Positions 29,062-37,711 of a stretch of 48,101 nt of DNA are shown piece after piece; positions within the stretch are counted from its first letter, which is position 1, and each line of letters begins with the position of its first letter. This stretch comes from Bacteroidales bacterium (GTDB taxonomy: Bacteria > Bacteroidota > Bacteroidia > Bacteroidales > F082): assembly GCA_024400295.1 (NCBI GenBank), contig JAKSNA010000021.1, positions 1 through 48,101 on the forward strand, in the 5' to 3' direction. Under the pieces are notes generated by a model. The model saw only the letters and a program-made list of their open reading frames with translations, was not told where the DNA came from and did no database searches. The position numbers were made by a program, and so were the translations under genes.

Positions 29062-32000
29062 TTAGAAAACCATAATCTTTGTTGATTGTGTCTTGTCACC
29101 AGCCTGGATGCGGACGATATAAGAGCCTGCTGTCAGGTTGTTTGCGTTGAGTGTGATGTCATGTGAACCTTGTCCGTAGTTTCCGAGGTCGCGGCTTGCA
29201 ACCACACGGCCTGCGAGGTCATAGACATCGTATCTGACGTTTGCTGATTCGTTGAGTTCGAATCTGAGTTGAGCTGTTCCGACAACAGGGTTAGGATAGA
29301 CATTCATCTGGATGGCTGTGTTGGCGTTAAGGTTGTTCTCATCAAGGCTGAGGATGTCTTTGGCTTTATAACTTTCGTTCTTGATGATGCCATTGCCGTA
29401 TGTTGCAGCATAGATGATGCCTTCGTTTTCAATACCTGCATACTGGTCATAAATAGGGGTGTAGTAGTTCTTTCCGTTCACGAATTTGACATCGTAACCG
29501 AACAGGGTCTCTTTTGCCCCTCGATTTTCATATACGGCCTGTTTGAGGTCTGTCACAGGGACAACAATGTTTCCGCTGTGTTCCCAGTCGGCATTTCCTG
29601 TCTTGATGTAAACGCCATGTTCTGTGCCAACGACTAAATCTCCGCTGGTTTTCTCTATCAGGCATGAATAGACAGGGGCTTTAGGAAGACCGCCTTGTTT
29701 TGACACGAAGCTTGCTCCATTGTCTTCTGAAAGGAACACATAGTCGTTGTTGCCGTAGTTGCCTGTTGAGACGAGGACTTTGCCGTTGACTGTTGAGATT
29801 GCGGTGATTGCGCGGTCTTTGAAGAGGCTGTTGTTGAGTGAGTCAAAAACAGTGATGCATCCTGTTGAGTCAATAGTAGCCAACTCGGCTGTGACGGCTT
29901 GTCTCAAGTTGCTGATTCTGTAGAGTTCGCCAGTTGTGGTGCCAACGAATGCAATGTCACCATCGCTGCTGATTGCCACAGCTGAAGGGATACCGTCGAT
30001 CTCGCCAATTTTCCACCATTCTGAAATCTCATCGAAATAGTGTGCGTTTCTTGTCATGTAGATGTTGTTTTCAACACCGCACACCAATGTTGTTGAGATG
30101 ATGTCTTGGATGTCGAAAATAGAGTCACCTATGTTTACATCGCAAGGAAGTACATATTTGAATGGGAATCCGCCGATGTTACTGTGTACAATGACAGTGT
30201 CTCCTGCTCTGTGGAGCGGGTTGTCAAAGATAGTTGTGTCGGCTGTTCCGAAATTAACAGAGTCGATGGCTGCATAGACGGTTGTTTTCAGAGAATACTC
30301 GTCATTGTAGTTTTCATACATGGCGATAGGTGTTCTGAAAACATTAGTGTTCATGATAACCTTGCTCATGTCACTGTCATCACTGTAGAAGTTTGACATA
30401 TCGTAGTCGAAACCTGATGAGTTTGTCCTATAGAGAGGTGTTGCGTCAACTTCGCTGCCATCTTTCATTCTCTTCATGGCGCCTGTTGCTGTCACGAACA
30501 TGATATTCGGGTCGATTGTCGAGATGGCGCACTGTCCGCCGGCGTATGCTTCTTTGAAAATATAGTGGCCGTTGACTGTTGCGGCACCTGTTGTGGGGTC
30601 ATAGTTCGGGAAGATTGCCTCACCTGTTGTGACATTGTTGATGTTCTCGCTGCCTTCCATAAGGATTGTGCCGTGGTCAAGGCAACCGCCGATGGTTCTG
30701 TTGATGCCGCCGCCGATGCCGACACCGAACATACGAGCCACCGATGTGTGCTCGTCTTCTGTCGTGAAGTAGCGGTTGCAGTTGGAGAATTTGCACGTTC
30801 CCTGACTGAATGAGCCTTTGAACACTCCGCCTTCCGTGCCTACGAAGAAGACGTTGCTGTTATCGGGGTTGAAGAGGAATTTCTGGATGCCGACATGGAC
30901 GTAGTCGAAGGAACCTATGCTGAGCTGTTGGAGTTCGTTGGTCTCACCGTCTGAAATCATTGTCGGGATATAAACACCATTGTTCGGGTTGCTGCCTGCT
31001 GCATATTCGAGGACCCACACGTTCTTACCGCCGACGAGGAGTTTCTGCGGGTTGTTCGGGAAGACTTCCATCGCGTTGTCAATGTAACTGCGTGCACCGA
31101 ACAGGTCGTATGCAGATGTGGCAGTAAGTGCAACCGACCATGTGTCGCCGCCATTCGCTGTGTAGTACACGTTGCCAGTGCTATAAGTATTTGTTGTTGT
31201 GTCATGTGCAACATATCCGACATACATGTAGTTCTGGTCTGATGGTGACATCGCTAAAACCTTCAAAGCTGTCCCCATTGGAAGTTTCCCTTCTCCGTCA
31301 GCAGTGAGAGCTGTCGTGGTAACCTCTACACCATTCATGTTTATACGGTAAACCATCTCGTCAACGACAGCCAAACCTGCTCCGAAGCCGTTCATCTTGA
31401 CTGATGTCGCGTTGCCTTCGATGAGTGTCGTCCAGCTGTCGCCGTTGTTTGTCGTGTATCTGAGACCTCCGTTTGTGGCTGCGAAGATGTGGTTCGATGC
31501 TGTCCCGCTTTCGGCAAGTTCGTTCACAAAAGCCCAGCCGTTGTCAGCGTCGGGGTTCGTGCTTGCAAGTTGCTCCGCGTTTCCGTTGTGGATTTTCCAG
31601 ATGCCGTTGCCAACGAAACCGGTCTCGTAGCCGTAGTCAGACAGAGGATTTGTCGTTTGTGAATTGCGACCGTCGCCGGTTGCAACGTACAGTACTCCGT
31701 CAACTTGAATCATGTCACTGATGAGTGCATTCAAAGTGCCCTGCATCTCTTTCATTGTGATGCCGCCGTTTGTTGACTTGAAGATGCGGCCGCCCATTGT
31801 GCCGATGAGTAATGTGTTGTTTGTCGGGTCGGTCTCATCATAAAGCATGGCCCTTGTGAGTGCGCCGTAGTTGTCAGGTCCGACAACTGTCCATTCTGCA
31901 CCGTCTCTCACGGTCTTCTGGGCTGCTTTTTGTGCCTTGATCAACAATGCAGGGTCAATTAATCCTGTCTCCTGATTGGTTCTGATGCTCTTCATGTAGG

Positions 32001-32133
32001 AAGAAACGGTAGCCTCTGATTTGCTTCTCGGAACATATTTCCCTTCGGTTCCAGCATCGTTGGCTGCATGTCCTGCCTGTGCTAACAGCATGGTTATCAG
32101 GAGCATACTTAATGGTAAAAGTCTTTTTTTCAT
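29062..32133 (-). CDS. Large T9SS-sorted protein with BNR/sortilin-like beta-propeller
   Basis: The 1023-residue product has a signal peptide (MKKRLLPLSMLLITMLLAQAGHA) and at least four BNR/Asp-box turns (FKSTNGGITM, YTTNNGDSWTT, YYTANGGDTWS, LSEDNGASFVS), the pattern of sortilin/VPS10 and PSII-stability-factor-like beta-propellers. It ends in a T9SS type-A sorting domain (VYPNPVVGTAQLRF ... LTAGSYIVRIQAGD ... STKIMVF). It is likely surface-exposed. Whether it acts as a glycosidase is doubtful because sialidase catalytic residues are not evident. It has a full promoter (TTTG-N19-TATTTTTG) and is transcribed alone. Confidence 0.87.
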   Translation of the reverse strand: MKKRLLPLSMLLITMLLAQAGHAANDAGTEGKYVPRSKSEATVSSYMKSIRTNQETGLIDPALLIKAQKAAQKTVRDGAEWTVVGPDNYGALTRAMLYDETDPTNNTLLIGTMGGRIFKSTNGGITMKEMQGTLNALISDMIQVDGVLYVATGDGRNSQTTNPLSDYGYETGFVGNGIWKIHNGNAEQLASTNPDADNGWAFVNELAESGTASNHIFAATNGGLRYTTNNGDSWTTLIEGNATSVKMNGFGAGLAVVDEMVYRINMNGVEVTTTALTADGEGKLPMGTALKVLAMSPSDQNYMYVGYVAHDTTTNTYSTGNVYYTANGGDTWSVALTATSAYDLFGARSYIDNAMEVFPNNPQKLLVGGKNVWVLEYAAGSNPNNGVYIPTMISDGETNELQQLSIGSFDYVHVGIQKFLFNPDNSNVFFVGTEGGVFKGSFSQGTCKFSNCNRYFTTEDEHTSVARMFGVGIGGGINRTIGGCLDHGTILMEGSENINNVTTGEAIFPNYDPTTGAATVNGHYIFKEAYAGGQCAISTIDPNIMFVTATGAMKRMKDGSEVDATPLYRTNSSGFDYDMSNFYSDDSDMSKVIMNTNVFRTPIAMYENYNDEYSLKTTVYAAIDSVNFGTADTTIFDNPLHRAGDTVIVHSNIGGFPFKYVLPCDVNIGDSIFDIQDIISTTLVCGVENNIYMTRNAHYFDEISEWWKIGEIDGIPSAVAISSDGDIAFVGTTTGELYRISNLRQAVTAELATIDSTGCITVFDSLNNSLFKDRAITAISTVNGKVLVSTGNYGNNDYVFLSEDNGASFVSKQGGLPKAPVYSCLIEKTSGDLVVGTEHGVYIKTGNADWEHSGNIVVPVTDLKQAVYENRGAKETLFGYDVKFVNGKNYYTPIYDQYAGIENEGIIYAATYGNGIIKNESYKAKDILSLDENNLNANTAIQMNVYPNPVVGTAQLRFELNESANVRYDVYDLAGRVVASRDLGNYGQGSHDITLNANNLTAGSYIVRIQAGDKTQSTKIMVF

Positions 32134-32184
32134 ATCACGTAATTTAAAAATTTATTACAGATTATTATTCTAAATTCAAGGGTT

Positions 32185-32215
32185 CAAAAATACAACATTT
32201 TTTGTATCACACAAA
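32185..32215 (-). promoter_or_regulatory. Full promoter (-33 TTTG, 19 bp, -7 TATTTTTG) for the BNR protein gene
   Basis: On the minus strand TTTG (32215-32212) and TATTTTTG (32192-32185) are separated by exactly 19 bases, the Bacteroidota consensus. The box is 51 bases before ATG 32133. A good match, equal to that of the bat operon. Confidence 0.75.
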
Positions 32216-32262
32216 CATTTTTTTCAAAAAAATTAAAAAAATACCAAAATTCTATAAATTTC

Positions 32263-33021
32263 CTAAAATCTCAACATCGCATCTTCCGAAAGCCAGCCAA
32301 TACTGCCGTCAGCTATTTTGATTTTGTTCCAATCGCCTTCGGTCTCTTCGATTTTGACTTTTGTCCCTTCATGCAGGACAAACAGATCCACGCCGGAAGA
32401 TGACGGTGAGCTTTTGACTGTTATGGTTGGCTTCATGATAATCGCTTCGTCGTTTGATTTCATGTATCTGCTTTTGTTCGTGGCGAAAACGACACTTGCA
32501 ACAAATATGACCAAAGCCAGCAAAGTTGTGAAGAACATGCTTTTCTTCGCGGCTTTGGTGTGTGCCGTGATGTACCGGAACAGAGTCGTAAGCAGTATTG
32601 CAAAGACTATTATTGAGCATGTCGCCCAGCCGTCGGCACTCAAAATGTTGCCTGCGTTGCGCCACCATCTTGTCACGAAAAACACTGGCAAAGGTTCTAT
32701 CTTGTCGGTAATCAATGCGTTGGCTACCGAAAGGTTGTTCTTTATGTCTTTGTTGTTCGGTTCGTGTTTCAAAGCGCATTCATAATAATAAATCGACATC
32801 GGGATGTTGCGCAGCTTGAAGTAGGTGTTGCCGATGTTGTAATATAATTGGGCGGAAACATATCCTTCATCAATGATTCTGTGATAGATAATCATTGCTG
32901 AATCATATTTGCTGTCGTTGTAGTATGCGTTTGCTTTGTCGAACTCATCTTTTTGGAGTTTTTGCCCGTTCGCCAACATACATGCGAATCCCATCGCCAA
33001 TACTAAAATATATCTTCTCAT
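32263..33021 (-). CDS. batE: BatE: TPR and SH3-type protein of the aerotolerance operon
   Basis: The 252-residue product has a signal peptide (ending near LANGQ), tetratricopeptide repeats over about residues 22-100 (NAYYNDSKYDSAMIIYHRI, QLYYNIGNTYFKLRNIPMSI), two membrane segments near 135-180, and a C-terminal bacterial SH3 domain (MKPTITVKSSPSSSGV ... GDWNKIKIADGSIGWL). This layout is BatE. It is the last gene of the operon, 38 bases after batD. Bat proteins have been linked to oxygen tolerance and virulence in Bacteroides and Leptospira; their molecular role remains unclear. Confidence 0.92.
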   Translation of the reverse strand: MRRYILVLAMGFACMLANGQKLQKDEFDKANAYYNDSKYDSAMIIYHRIIDEGYVSAQLYYNIGNTYFKLRNIPMSIYYYECALKHEPNNKDIKNNLSVANALITDKIEPLPVFFVTRWWRNAGNILSADGWATCSIIVFAILLTTLFRYITAHTKAAKKSMFFTTLLALVIFVASVVFATNKSRYMKSNDEAIIMKPTITVKSSPSSSGVDLFVLHEGTKVKIEETEGDWNKIKIADGSIGWLSEDAMLRF

Positions 33022-33030
33022 ATCTTGTAT

Positions 33031-33060
33031 CTTAACTCTTAACTCTTAAAACTAAACACT
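33031..33060 (-). repeat. AAGAGTTAAGAGTTAAG repeat before batE
   Basis: On the minus strand TTTTAAGAGTTAAGAGTTAAG lies 9 bases before the batE ATG. It belongs to the AGAGTTAA word family and is read in transcription orientation, as at 1762-1825, 6584-6618 and 34887-34920. Confidence 0.7.
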
Positions 33061-34886
33061 TATTTTAAAACTCTTTCCGCTTTTGAGATGACCTCAACGC
33101 CTTTCTGGTACAGCTCGTCCATCTTCTTGCCAGGGTCACCAGGGGCGAAACGCGCGTATTCGCAGCTGTTCAACAGGTCGATGAACTGGTTGACAATGTC
33201 TTCCGGTGCTTTCTTGCTGAACATCATCTCCTTCACCGTTTCCATTGAGAGCTGGGAACGCGCGATGTTGAGCTTATCGGAGATGTATCCCCAAAGTGCC
33301 TGTGCATATTCTTCGTAGAAATGTGACTGATCGTTGGCCTTGATATAGTCGCAGGCTCTCTGGAGGCGCTTCTTGGCTGTCTTGGTCGCTTTTTTGTTTC
33401 TGACCAATACATCGTCCCTGTTGAATTTGTTGATCTTGTTGTGGATTATCAGACTCAATATAAACACGACTGATATCAAAGTGATGATTATGAAATACAA
33501 CGGGGTTGCGAATAGAGTGCCTGAAAATTTGTGAAGTTTCGTCTCTGTCATTATGTGCCTGATGTCGGTGCCAAGCACTTTTACGGCTTCCTGACCTCCG
33601 CTGTAAACCACACCGCCGGCTCCTTCGTTGGAGCTCTTCTCGACATTGATTACATATCCCTCCGATGACAGCGTCACATATCTCTCTCTTGCCGGGTCGA
33701 AATATGTGAAATCAGTCGGTGAGAGGTTAAACTGTCCCGAGACTCTCGGAATTACGACATATTCGGCTTTTTTGGTGCCGCTTATCCCGTATGAGTTGGT
33801 CTTTGTCGATGTGGATATTTTGGGGTCATAGACTTCAAAGTCGGGCGGGAAGACGGGCTTCGGCATTTCGAGAAGCTCGATGTTGCCTTTGCCTGAAACG
33901 GTATATGTCACGGTGAAGGCGTCGTTCGACTTCATGTCTGTCTTGTCAATCGTTGACGTGAAAGTGAACTGTCCGACCGCGCCCCTGAATGACGCGGGCT
34001 TTTCGCTGGATGGAAGCTGTTTCACCTCGATGTCAATTGGCTGTGACTTGATTTCTTTTTTGACGTTGGTGTAACCGCTTCCCATCACGTCGCTGAAGAA
34101 GTCCTCGAACGGGTCGTTGGTGCGCTGCCGTTCTCTTTGTCTCCTGATTTGTGCTATGCAGTTGATGTCCAACGGGTCAATGGTCAACGTGCCTGTCTTC
34201 TGCGGAATCAAAACGATTTCCTGTACCGTTGCCACGGAATATTGCTTGCCGTCACGAACGACGGACGATTGTTGCAATGTGCCGTTGTTGCTGGTGATAT
34301 CTTTTGTCCAGAAACCGGCGTATGAAGGTGATTTTGAGACTGAAAGCTGTGATATCGGTATCGTGAAGTAGATCTTGTATGTCAGCATGATCTGTTCACC
34401 GATATACGCGTTTTTCTTGTTCGGGACGGCTTCAACGAAGACATCGCCCATATCGACGGTCTGGGAGCCGCCGTTTTTGGGTGAACCTGAATGGACGGTG
34501 TTGCCGCCAGCCAATACGGTGATGTCCATCGTGGTGCTTTTGACTTTTTTCCTGTCAATGGTTATGGTGGCCGCCGGAATCTTGAAGGTGCCTTCCTTCA
34601 ACGCTCTAAGATAGAACGAATATGTGGTCTTGTTTGACTTCGTTATGGAGCCGTTGATGATTTGCACACTGGAGCTTGAAGACGAGAATGGCCCGCCCAA
34701 GACCTCGAAGTCAACGAAGTTCGGTGCGACGAAGTTGCTCCCGTTCCCGTCGAGTTCGTAGGAGACATTGAATTGCTCTCCGACTACGACCTGCCTCTTG
34801 CAGATGACATTGAATGAGCTGTCATCTTGCCCGAAAGCCGTTACATTTATTAAGATCGCTACAATCGCTATGAATATCTTTCTCAT
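33060..34886 (-). CDS. batD: BatD: membrane-anchored beta-rich aerotolerance protein
   Basis: The 608-residue product has a signal peptide (MRKIFIAIVAILINVTAFGQ), long Ig-like beta-rich regions (VVVGEQFNVSYELDGNGSNF; IGEQIMLTYKIYFTIPISQL), one membrane segment near residues 455-478 (FIIITLISVVFILSLII), and a helical cytoplasmic tail (about 485-608). This is the architecture of BatD in Bacteroidota, where the periplasmic part is thought to work with the VWA proteins BatA and BatB. The spacer before it carries AGAGTTAA repeats. Confidence 0.93.
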   Translation of the reverse strand: MRKIFIAIVAILINVTAFGQDDSSFNVICKRQVVVGEQFNVSYELDGNGSNFVAPNFVDFEVLGGPFSSSSSSVQIINGSITKSNKTTYSFYLRALKEGTFKIPAATITIDRKKVKSTTMDITVLAGGNTVHSGSPKNGGSQTVDMGDVFVEAVPNKKNAYIGEQIMLTYKIYFTIPISQLSVSKSPSYAGFWTKDITSNNGTLQQSSVVRDGKQYSVATVQEIVLIPQKTGTLTIDPLDINCIAQIRRQRERQRTNDPFEDFFSDVMGSGYTNVKKEIKSQPIDIEVKQLPSSEKPASFRGAVGQFTFTSTIDKTDMKSNDAFTVTYTVSGKGNIELLEMPKPVFPPDFEVYDPKISTSTKTNSYGISGTKKAEYVVIPRVSGQFNLSPTDFTYFDPARERYVTLSSEGYVINVEKSSNEGAGGVVYSGGQEAVKVLGTDIRHIMTETKLHKFSGTLFATPLYFIIITLISVVFILSLIIHNKINKFNRDDVLVRNKKATKTAKKRLQRACDYIKANDQSHFYEEYAQALWGYISDKLNIARSQLSMETVKEMMFSKKAPEDIVNQFIDLLNSCEYARFAPGDPGKKMDELYQKGVEVISKAERVLK

Positions 34887-34920
34887 TTTCTCTTAACTTT
34901 ACTCTTTTAACTCTTAACTA
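34887..34920 (-). repeat. AGAGTTAAAAGAGTAAAGTT repeat directly before batD ATG
   Basis: On the minus strand TTAAGAGTTAAAAGAGTAAA and a further GTTAAGAGAAA run up to the batD ATG with no other leader sequence, in transcription orientation. Confidence 0.75.
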
Positions 34921-34923
34921 ATA

Positions 34924-35655
34924 TCACCAGTCTTTCTGAATCTTGCGTTTTTGCATCTTGGCGGCCTTGGCCTCGTTCATCTTGTCCATGGTGTTCTTCT
35001 CTTGTTCTTCCAAAGCCTGCAACATCCTCTCGGCGTCTTCTTTCGACATCTGCTGCTCTTGCCGCTGCTGTTGTTGCTGCTCCTGTTCCTGTTCCTGTTG
35101 TTTCTGGTTTTGGTTTTGGTTTTGGTTTTGGTTTTGGTCTTGGTCTTGGTCTTGGTTCTGGTTTTGGTTCTGGTTTTGGTTCTGGTTTTGGTTCTGGTCT
35201 TGGTTCTGGTCTTGGTTTTGATTTTGCTGATGAATAAGTTTCAGACGTGCATATTCCAGGTTATAACGTGCGTCTTCATCATCCGGATTGAGTTTGATGC
35301 AGTTTTTGTAGGCGTTAAACGCCTCGTCATATTTCTGTTGCTCCATCATGCTGTTGCCGAGGTTGTAGTATGCGTCGGCCTCCATCTGTTGTGACACGTT
35401 CCTGTCGGTGACGCTCTTGAAGCTGCTTGCGGCCTCTTCGTATTTCTTCTGCTGGTAATACGCGTCGCCAAGGTTGAATTGTGCCTTGTCGTTGTATTTC
35501 TTGTCAAGCGACTTTTTGTATAAGTCGGATGCGGCGTTGAAGTCTCCGTTCTTGTAGTTTCTGTTGCCCTGTCTTGTGAAATTTTCCTGCGCATTCGCGG
35601 AAGCGGCAATCAACAGAAATAATGCTAAGATTCCTATTTTACTTGGTGTTTTCAT
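34924..35655 (-). CDS. batC: BatC: TPR protein with Asn/Gln/Asp-rich repeat tract
   Basis: The 243-residue product has a signal peptide (MKTPSKIGILALFLLIAASANAQ) and three tetratricopeptide units over about 25-130 (GNRNYKNGDFNAASDLY; NLGDAYYQQKKYEEA; NLGNSMMEQQKYDEAF). A strongly biased tract follows, about residues 141-200, first Asn-Gln-Asp-Gln repeats and then Gln-Glu. The end is charged and helical. TPR plus Q-rich tail is usual for BatC. ATG 35655 overlaps the batB end by 17 bases; a TTG four codons upstream is less likely. The repeat tract is encoded by a hexanucleotide array. Confidence 0.9.
   Translation of the reverse strand: MKTPSKIGILALFLLIAASANAQENFTRQGNRNYKNGDFNAASDLYKKSLDKKYNDKAQFNLGDAYYQQKKYEEAASSFKSVTDRNVSQQMEADAYYNLGNSMMEQQKYDEAFNAYKNCIKLNPDDEDARYNLEYARLKLIHQQNQNQDQNQDQNQNQNQNQNQNQNQDQDQDQNQNQNQNQNQKQQEQEQEQQQQQRQEQQMSKEDAERMLQALEEQEKNTMDKMNEAKAAKMQKRKIQKDW
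35105..35218. repeat. Hexanucleotide tandem array in batC (19 units)
   Basis: Nineteen consecutive units of TGGTTT, TGGTCT or TGGTTC (plus strand) make 114 bases, encoding Asn-Gln or Asp-Gln pairs on the minus strand. Because the unit is 6 bases, gain or loss of units keeps the frame and changes only tract length. The units are mixed rather than identical. Confidence 0.92.
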
Positions 35656-36703
35656 CTTTCGGTTCAAAGAATTTGAAATTTGTCTCCCAGGCTTTCTTTC
35701 CTGATGAAGTCAGAATTTCTATGATTAATAATAATATGGCTGCGCCGATGAACCATTGGAACTGGTCGTCATAATCGGTGAAGACCATTGATTCGAACTC
35801 GTTTTTGTCGGCTTTGCTGATGTCTTCGTATATCTTGTCGAGTCCGACGTTGGAGTTGCTGGCTCTGACGTAGATGCCGTCGCCGATCTGCGCAATCTGT
35901 CTCAGCATGTTGTCATCGAGTTTGGTGATGACGACATTGCCTTCTTTGTCTTTTTTATATCCGACCTTTTTGCCGTACTGGTTGTAGAGAGGGATGGGGG
36001 CACCTTCGCCGAGGCCCATGCCGATGGTGTATATTTTGATGCCGAGTTTTGCCGCCTCCTGCGCCGCTTTCACCGCGTCGCCGTTTTCGTGGTCTTCGCC
36101 GTCGGAGATGATCACGATGGCTTTGCTGTTTTCGCTTTCGCCGAACGACTTGATTGCAAGCTCGATGGCTCGTCCCATCTCGGTGCCCTGTGTCGGGATG
36201 AGGTCTGTGTCAACAGTCGAAAGGAACATCTTTGCCGCCGAGTAGTCGGTGGTTATCGGCAGTTGCACGTATGCGTTGCCCGCGAAGACTATGATTCCTA
36301 TCCTGTCGCCTCCGAGTTTTGAAATGAGTTTGCTGATCGACTGCTTCGAACGCGCAAGCCGGTTCGGCTCAATGTCTTCCGCATGCATCGAGTTGGAGAT
36401 GTCGAGACAGAGGAACATGCCGATGCCTTCTCTTTTCGCTTTCTCCATCTTCGAGCCTGACTGAAGGTTCGCCGCACCTAATATTAATAAGGTGATGATT
36501 ATCGTGAAAATCACGAATTTCGTGTTTGCCCTTGCCGGCGAGAAATCCGGGACAAGGAACTCCCTGAGTTTTATGCTGGCGAAACGCATGAACTGTCTCT
36601 TGCTCCAAAATCTTATCAGGATATAGACCGCCACAAGTACCGGGATGACGAGCAGCCAGTACAGATATTGCGGGTTTTCAAATCTTAAAATATTGGGTTC
36701 CAT
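35639..36703 (-). CDS. batB: BatB: membrane VWA-domain protein
   Basis: The 354-residue product has N-terminal membrane segments (about 13-30 and 62-80), a von Willebrand A domain over about 90-290 with an intact MIDAS (DISNSM, then T and D in QGTEMGRA and ISDGEDH), and a C-terminal membrane segment near 315-335. MIDAS integrity suggests metal-dependent protein binding in the periplasm. It follows batA after 9 bases and overlaps batC by 17. Confidence 0.94.
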   Translation of the reverse strand: MEPNILRFENPQYLYWLLVIPVLVAVYILIRFWSKRQFMRFASIKLREFLVPDFSPARANTKFVIFTIIITLLILGAANLQSGSKMEKAKREGIGMFLCLDISNSMHAEDIEPNRLARSKQSISKLISKLGGDRIGIIVFAGNAYVQLPITTDYSAAKMFLSTVDTDLIPTQGTEMGRAIELAIKSFGESENSKAIVIISDGEDHENGDAVKAAQEAAKLGIKIYTIGMGLGEGAPIPLYNQYGKKVGYKKDKEGNVVITKLDDNMLRQIAQIGDGIYVRASNSNVGLDKIYEDISKADKNEFESMVFTDYDDQFQWFIGAAILLLIIEILTSSGKKAWETNFKFFEPKDENTK

Positions 36704-36712
36704 GATGTTGTC

Positions 36713-37711
36713 TTAGTCCGTTAATGTTCTGAAAATTGTGTGCCTCAGCACGAAGTCTAACAGGAGTAATGCCAACGCCCACAGAACGAATGGCAGAAAC
36801 TCCTCGTGCACGCGCTTGAACTCGTTCACTTCTATCTTCGAGCGTTCGAGCTGGTCAATTTCCGCGTAGATCTGTTCGAGTTTCTCGTTTGATGTCGCTC
36901 TGAAATATTTTCCGCCCGTCACGTCGGCAATCTGTTGCAGCAGCGGCTCATTGATGTTCACGTCGATTTGCTGGTATTGAATGCCGCCGAATGGGGTCTG
37001 GACAGGATAAGGCGCCTTGCCCCGCGTCCCGACACCGATGGTATATACTCTGATTCCGAACAGTTTGGCCATCTCGGCGGCTGTCTCCGGGTCAACGGAA
37101 CCGGCGTTGTTGTCACCGTCTGTCATCAAAATCACGACTTTAGAGATCGCTTCGCTGTCTTTGAGCCGGCTCACCGATGACGCAAGCCCGTCGCCGATAG
37201 CGGTGCCGTCTTCGAGCATGCCGCATTTCATGTCTTTCAGCATGTTCAGCATCATGCCATGGTCGGTCGTCAGCGGCACTTGCGTAAATGTCTCGCTGGC
37301 AAAGATGACCAAGCCGATTCTGTCGTCAGGACGGCCTTTGATGAAGTCGGCGCCTACCTCCTTGGCGGCTTCCAACCGGTCGGGCTTGAGGTCCTGCGCC
37401 AACATACTGCTTGAAATGTCAACGGCCATCACGATGTCAATGCCTTCAACGTTGATCTTCTGGTTTGTCGAACTGCTCTGTGGACGTGCCAATGCAATCA
37501 GCAGCAGTGCCAAGGCCGACAATTCCAACGCTATCAGGATGTGACGGCAGTAGGCACGCCAGCTTTTGGGCAGCTTGGCGAAGAAACTCGTGTCGGCAAA
37601 TTTTACATACGCCGACTGTCTCCTGCCTCTGAATATATACCATACGATTAATAACGGAATGATTATCAGTCCGTATAGAAAATATGGCGATGCAAATTCC
37701 AAGGAACTCAT
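36713..37711 (-). CDS. batA: BatA: membrane VWA-domain protein
   Basis: The 332-residue product resembles BatB: two N-terminal membrane segments (about 9-27 and 57-75), a VWA domain with MIDAS motif DISSSM and MTDGDNNAG, and a final membrane segment near 305-325 (LPFVLWALALLLLDFVL). Its ATG overlaps the stop of the upstream gene as ATGA, so translation is coupled. BatA and BatB presumably act together at the membrane, with MoxR as chaperone. Confidence 0.94.
   Translation of the reverse strand: MSSLEFASPYFLYGLIIIPLLIVWYIFRGRRQSAYVKFADTSFFAKLPKSWRAYCRHILIALELSALALLLIALARPQSSSTNQKINVEGIDIVMAVDISSSMLAQDLKPDRLEAAKEVGADFIKGRPDDRIGLVIFASETFTQVPLTTDHGMMLNMLKDMKCGMLEDGTAIGDGLASSVSRLKDSEAISKVVILMTDGDNNAGSVDPETAAEMAKLFGIRVYTIGVGTRGKAPYPVQTPFGGIQYQQIDVNINEPLLQQIADVTGGKYFRATSNEKLEQIYAEIDQLERSKIEVNEFKRVHEEFLPFVLWALALLLLDFVLRHTIFRTLTD

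Noticed and set aside
29062..32133. Sialidase activity of the BNR protein
   Set aside because: Asp-box turns alone do not show it; no arginine triad or FRIP motif was seen.
34943..35394. Open frames on the plus strand rich in Trp-Phe or Leu-Val
   Set aside because: They are the complement of the batC hexanucleotide array and its flanks; their composition follows from the repeat.
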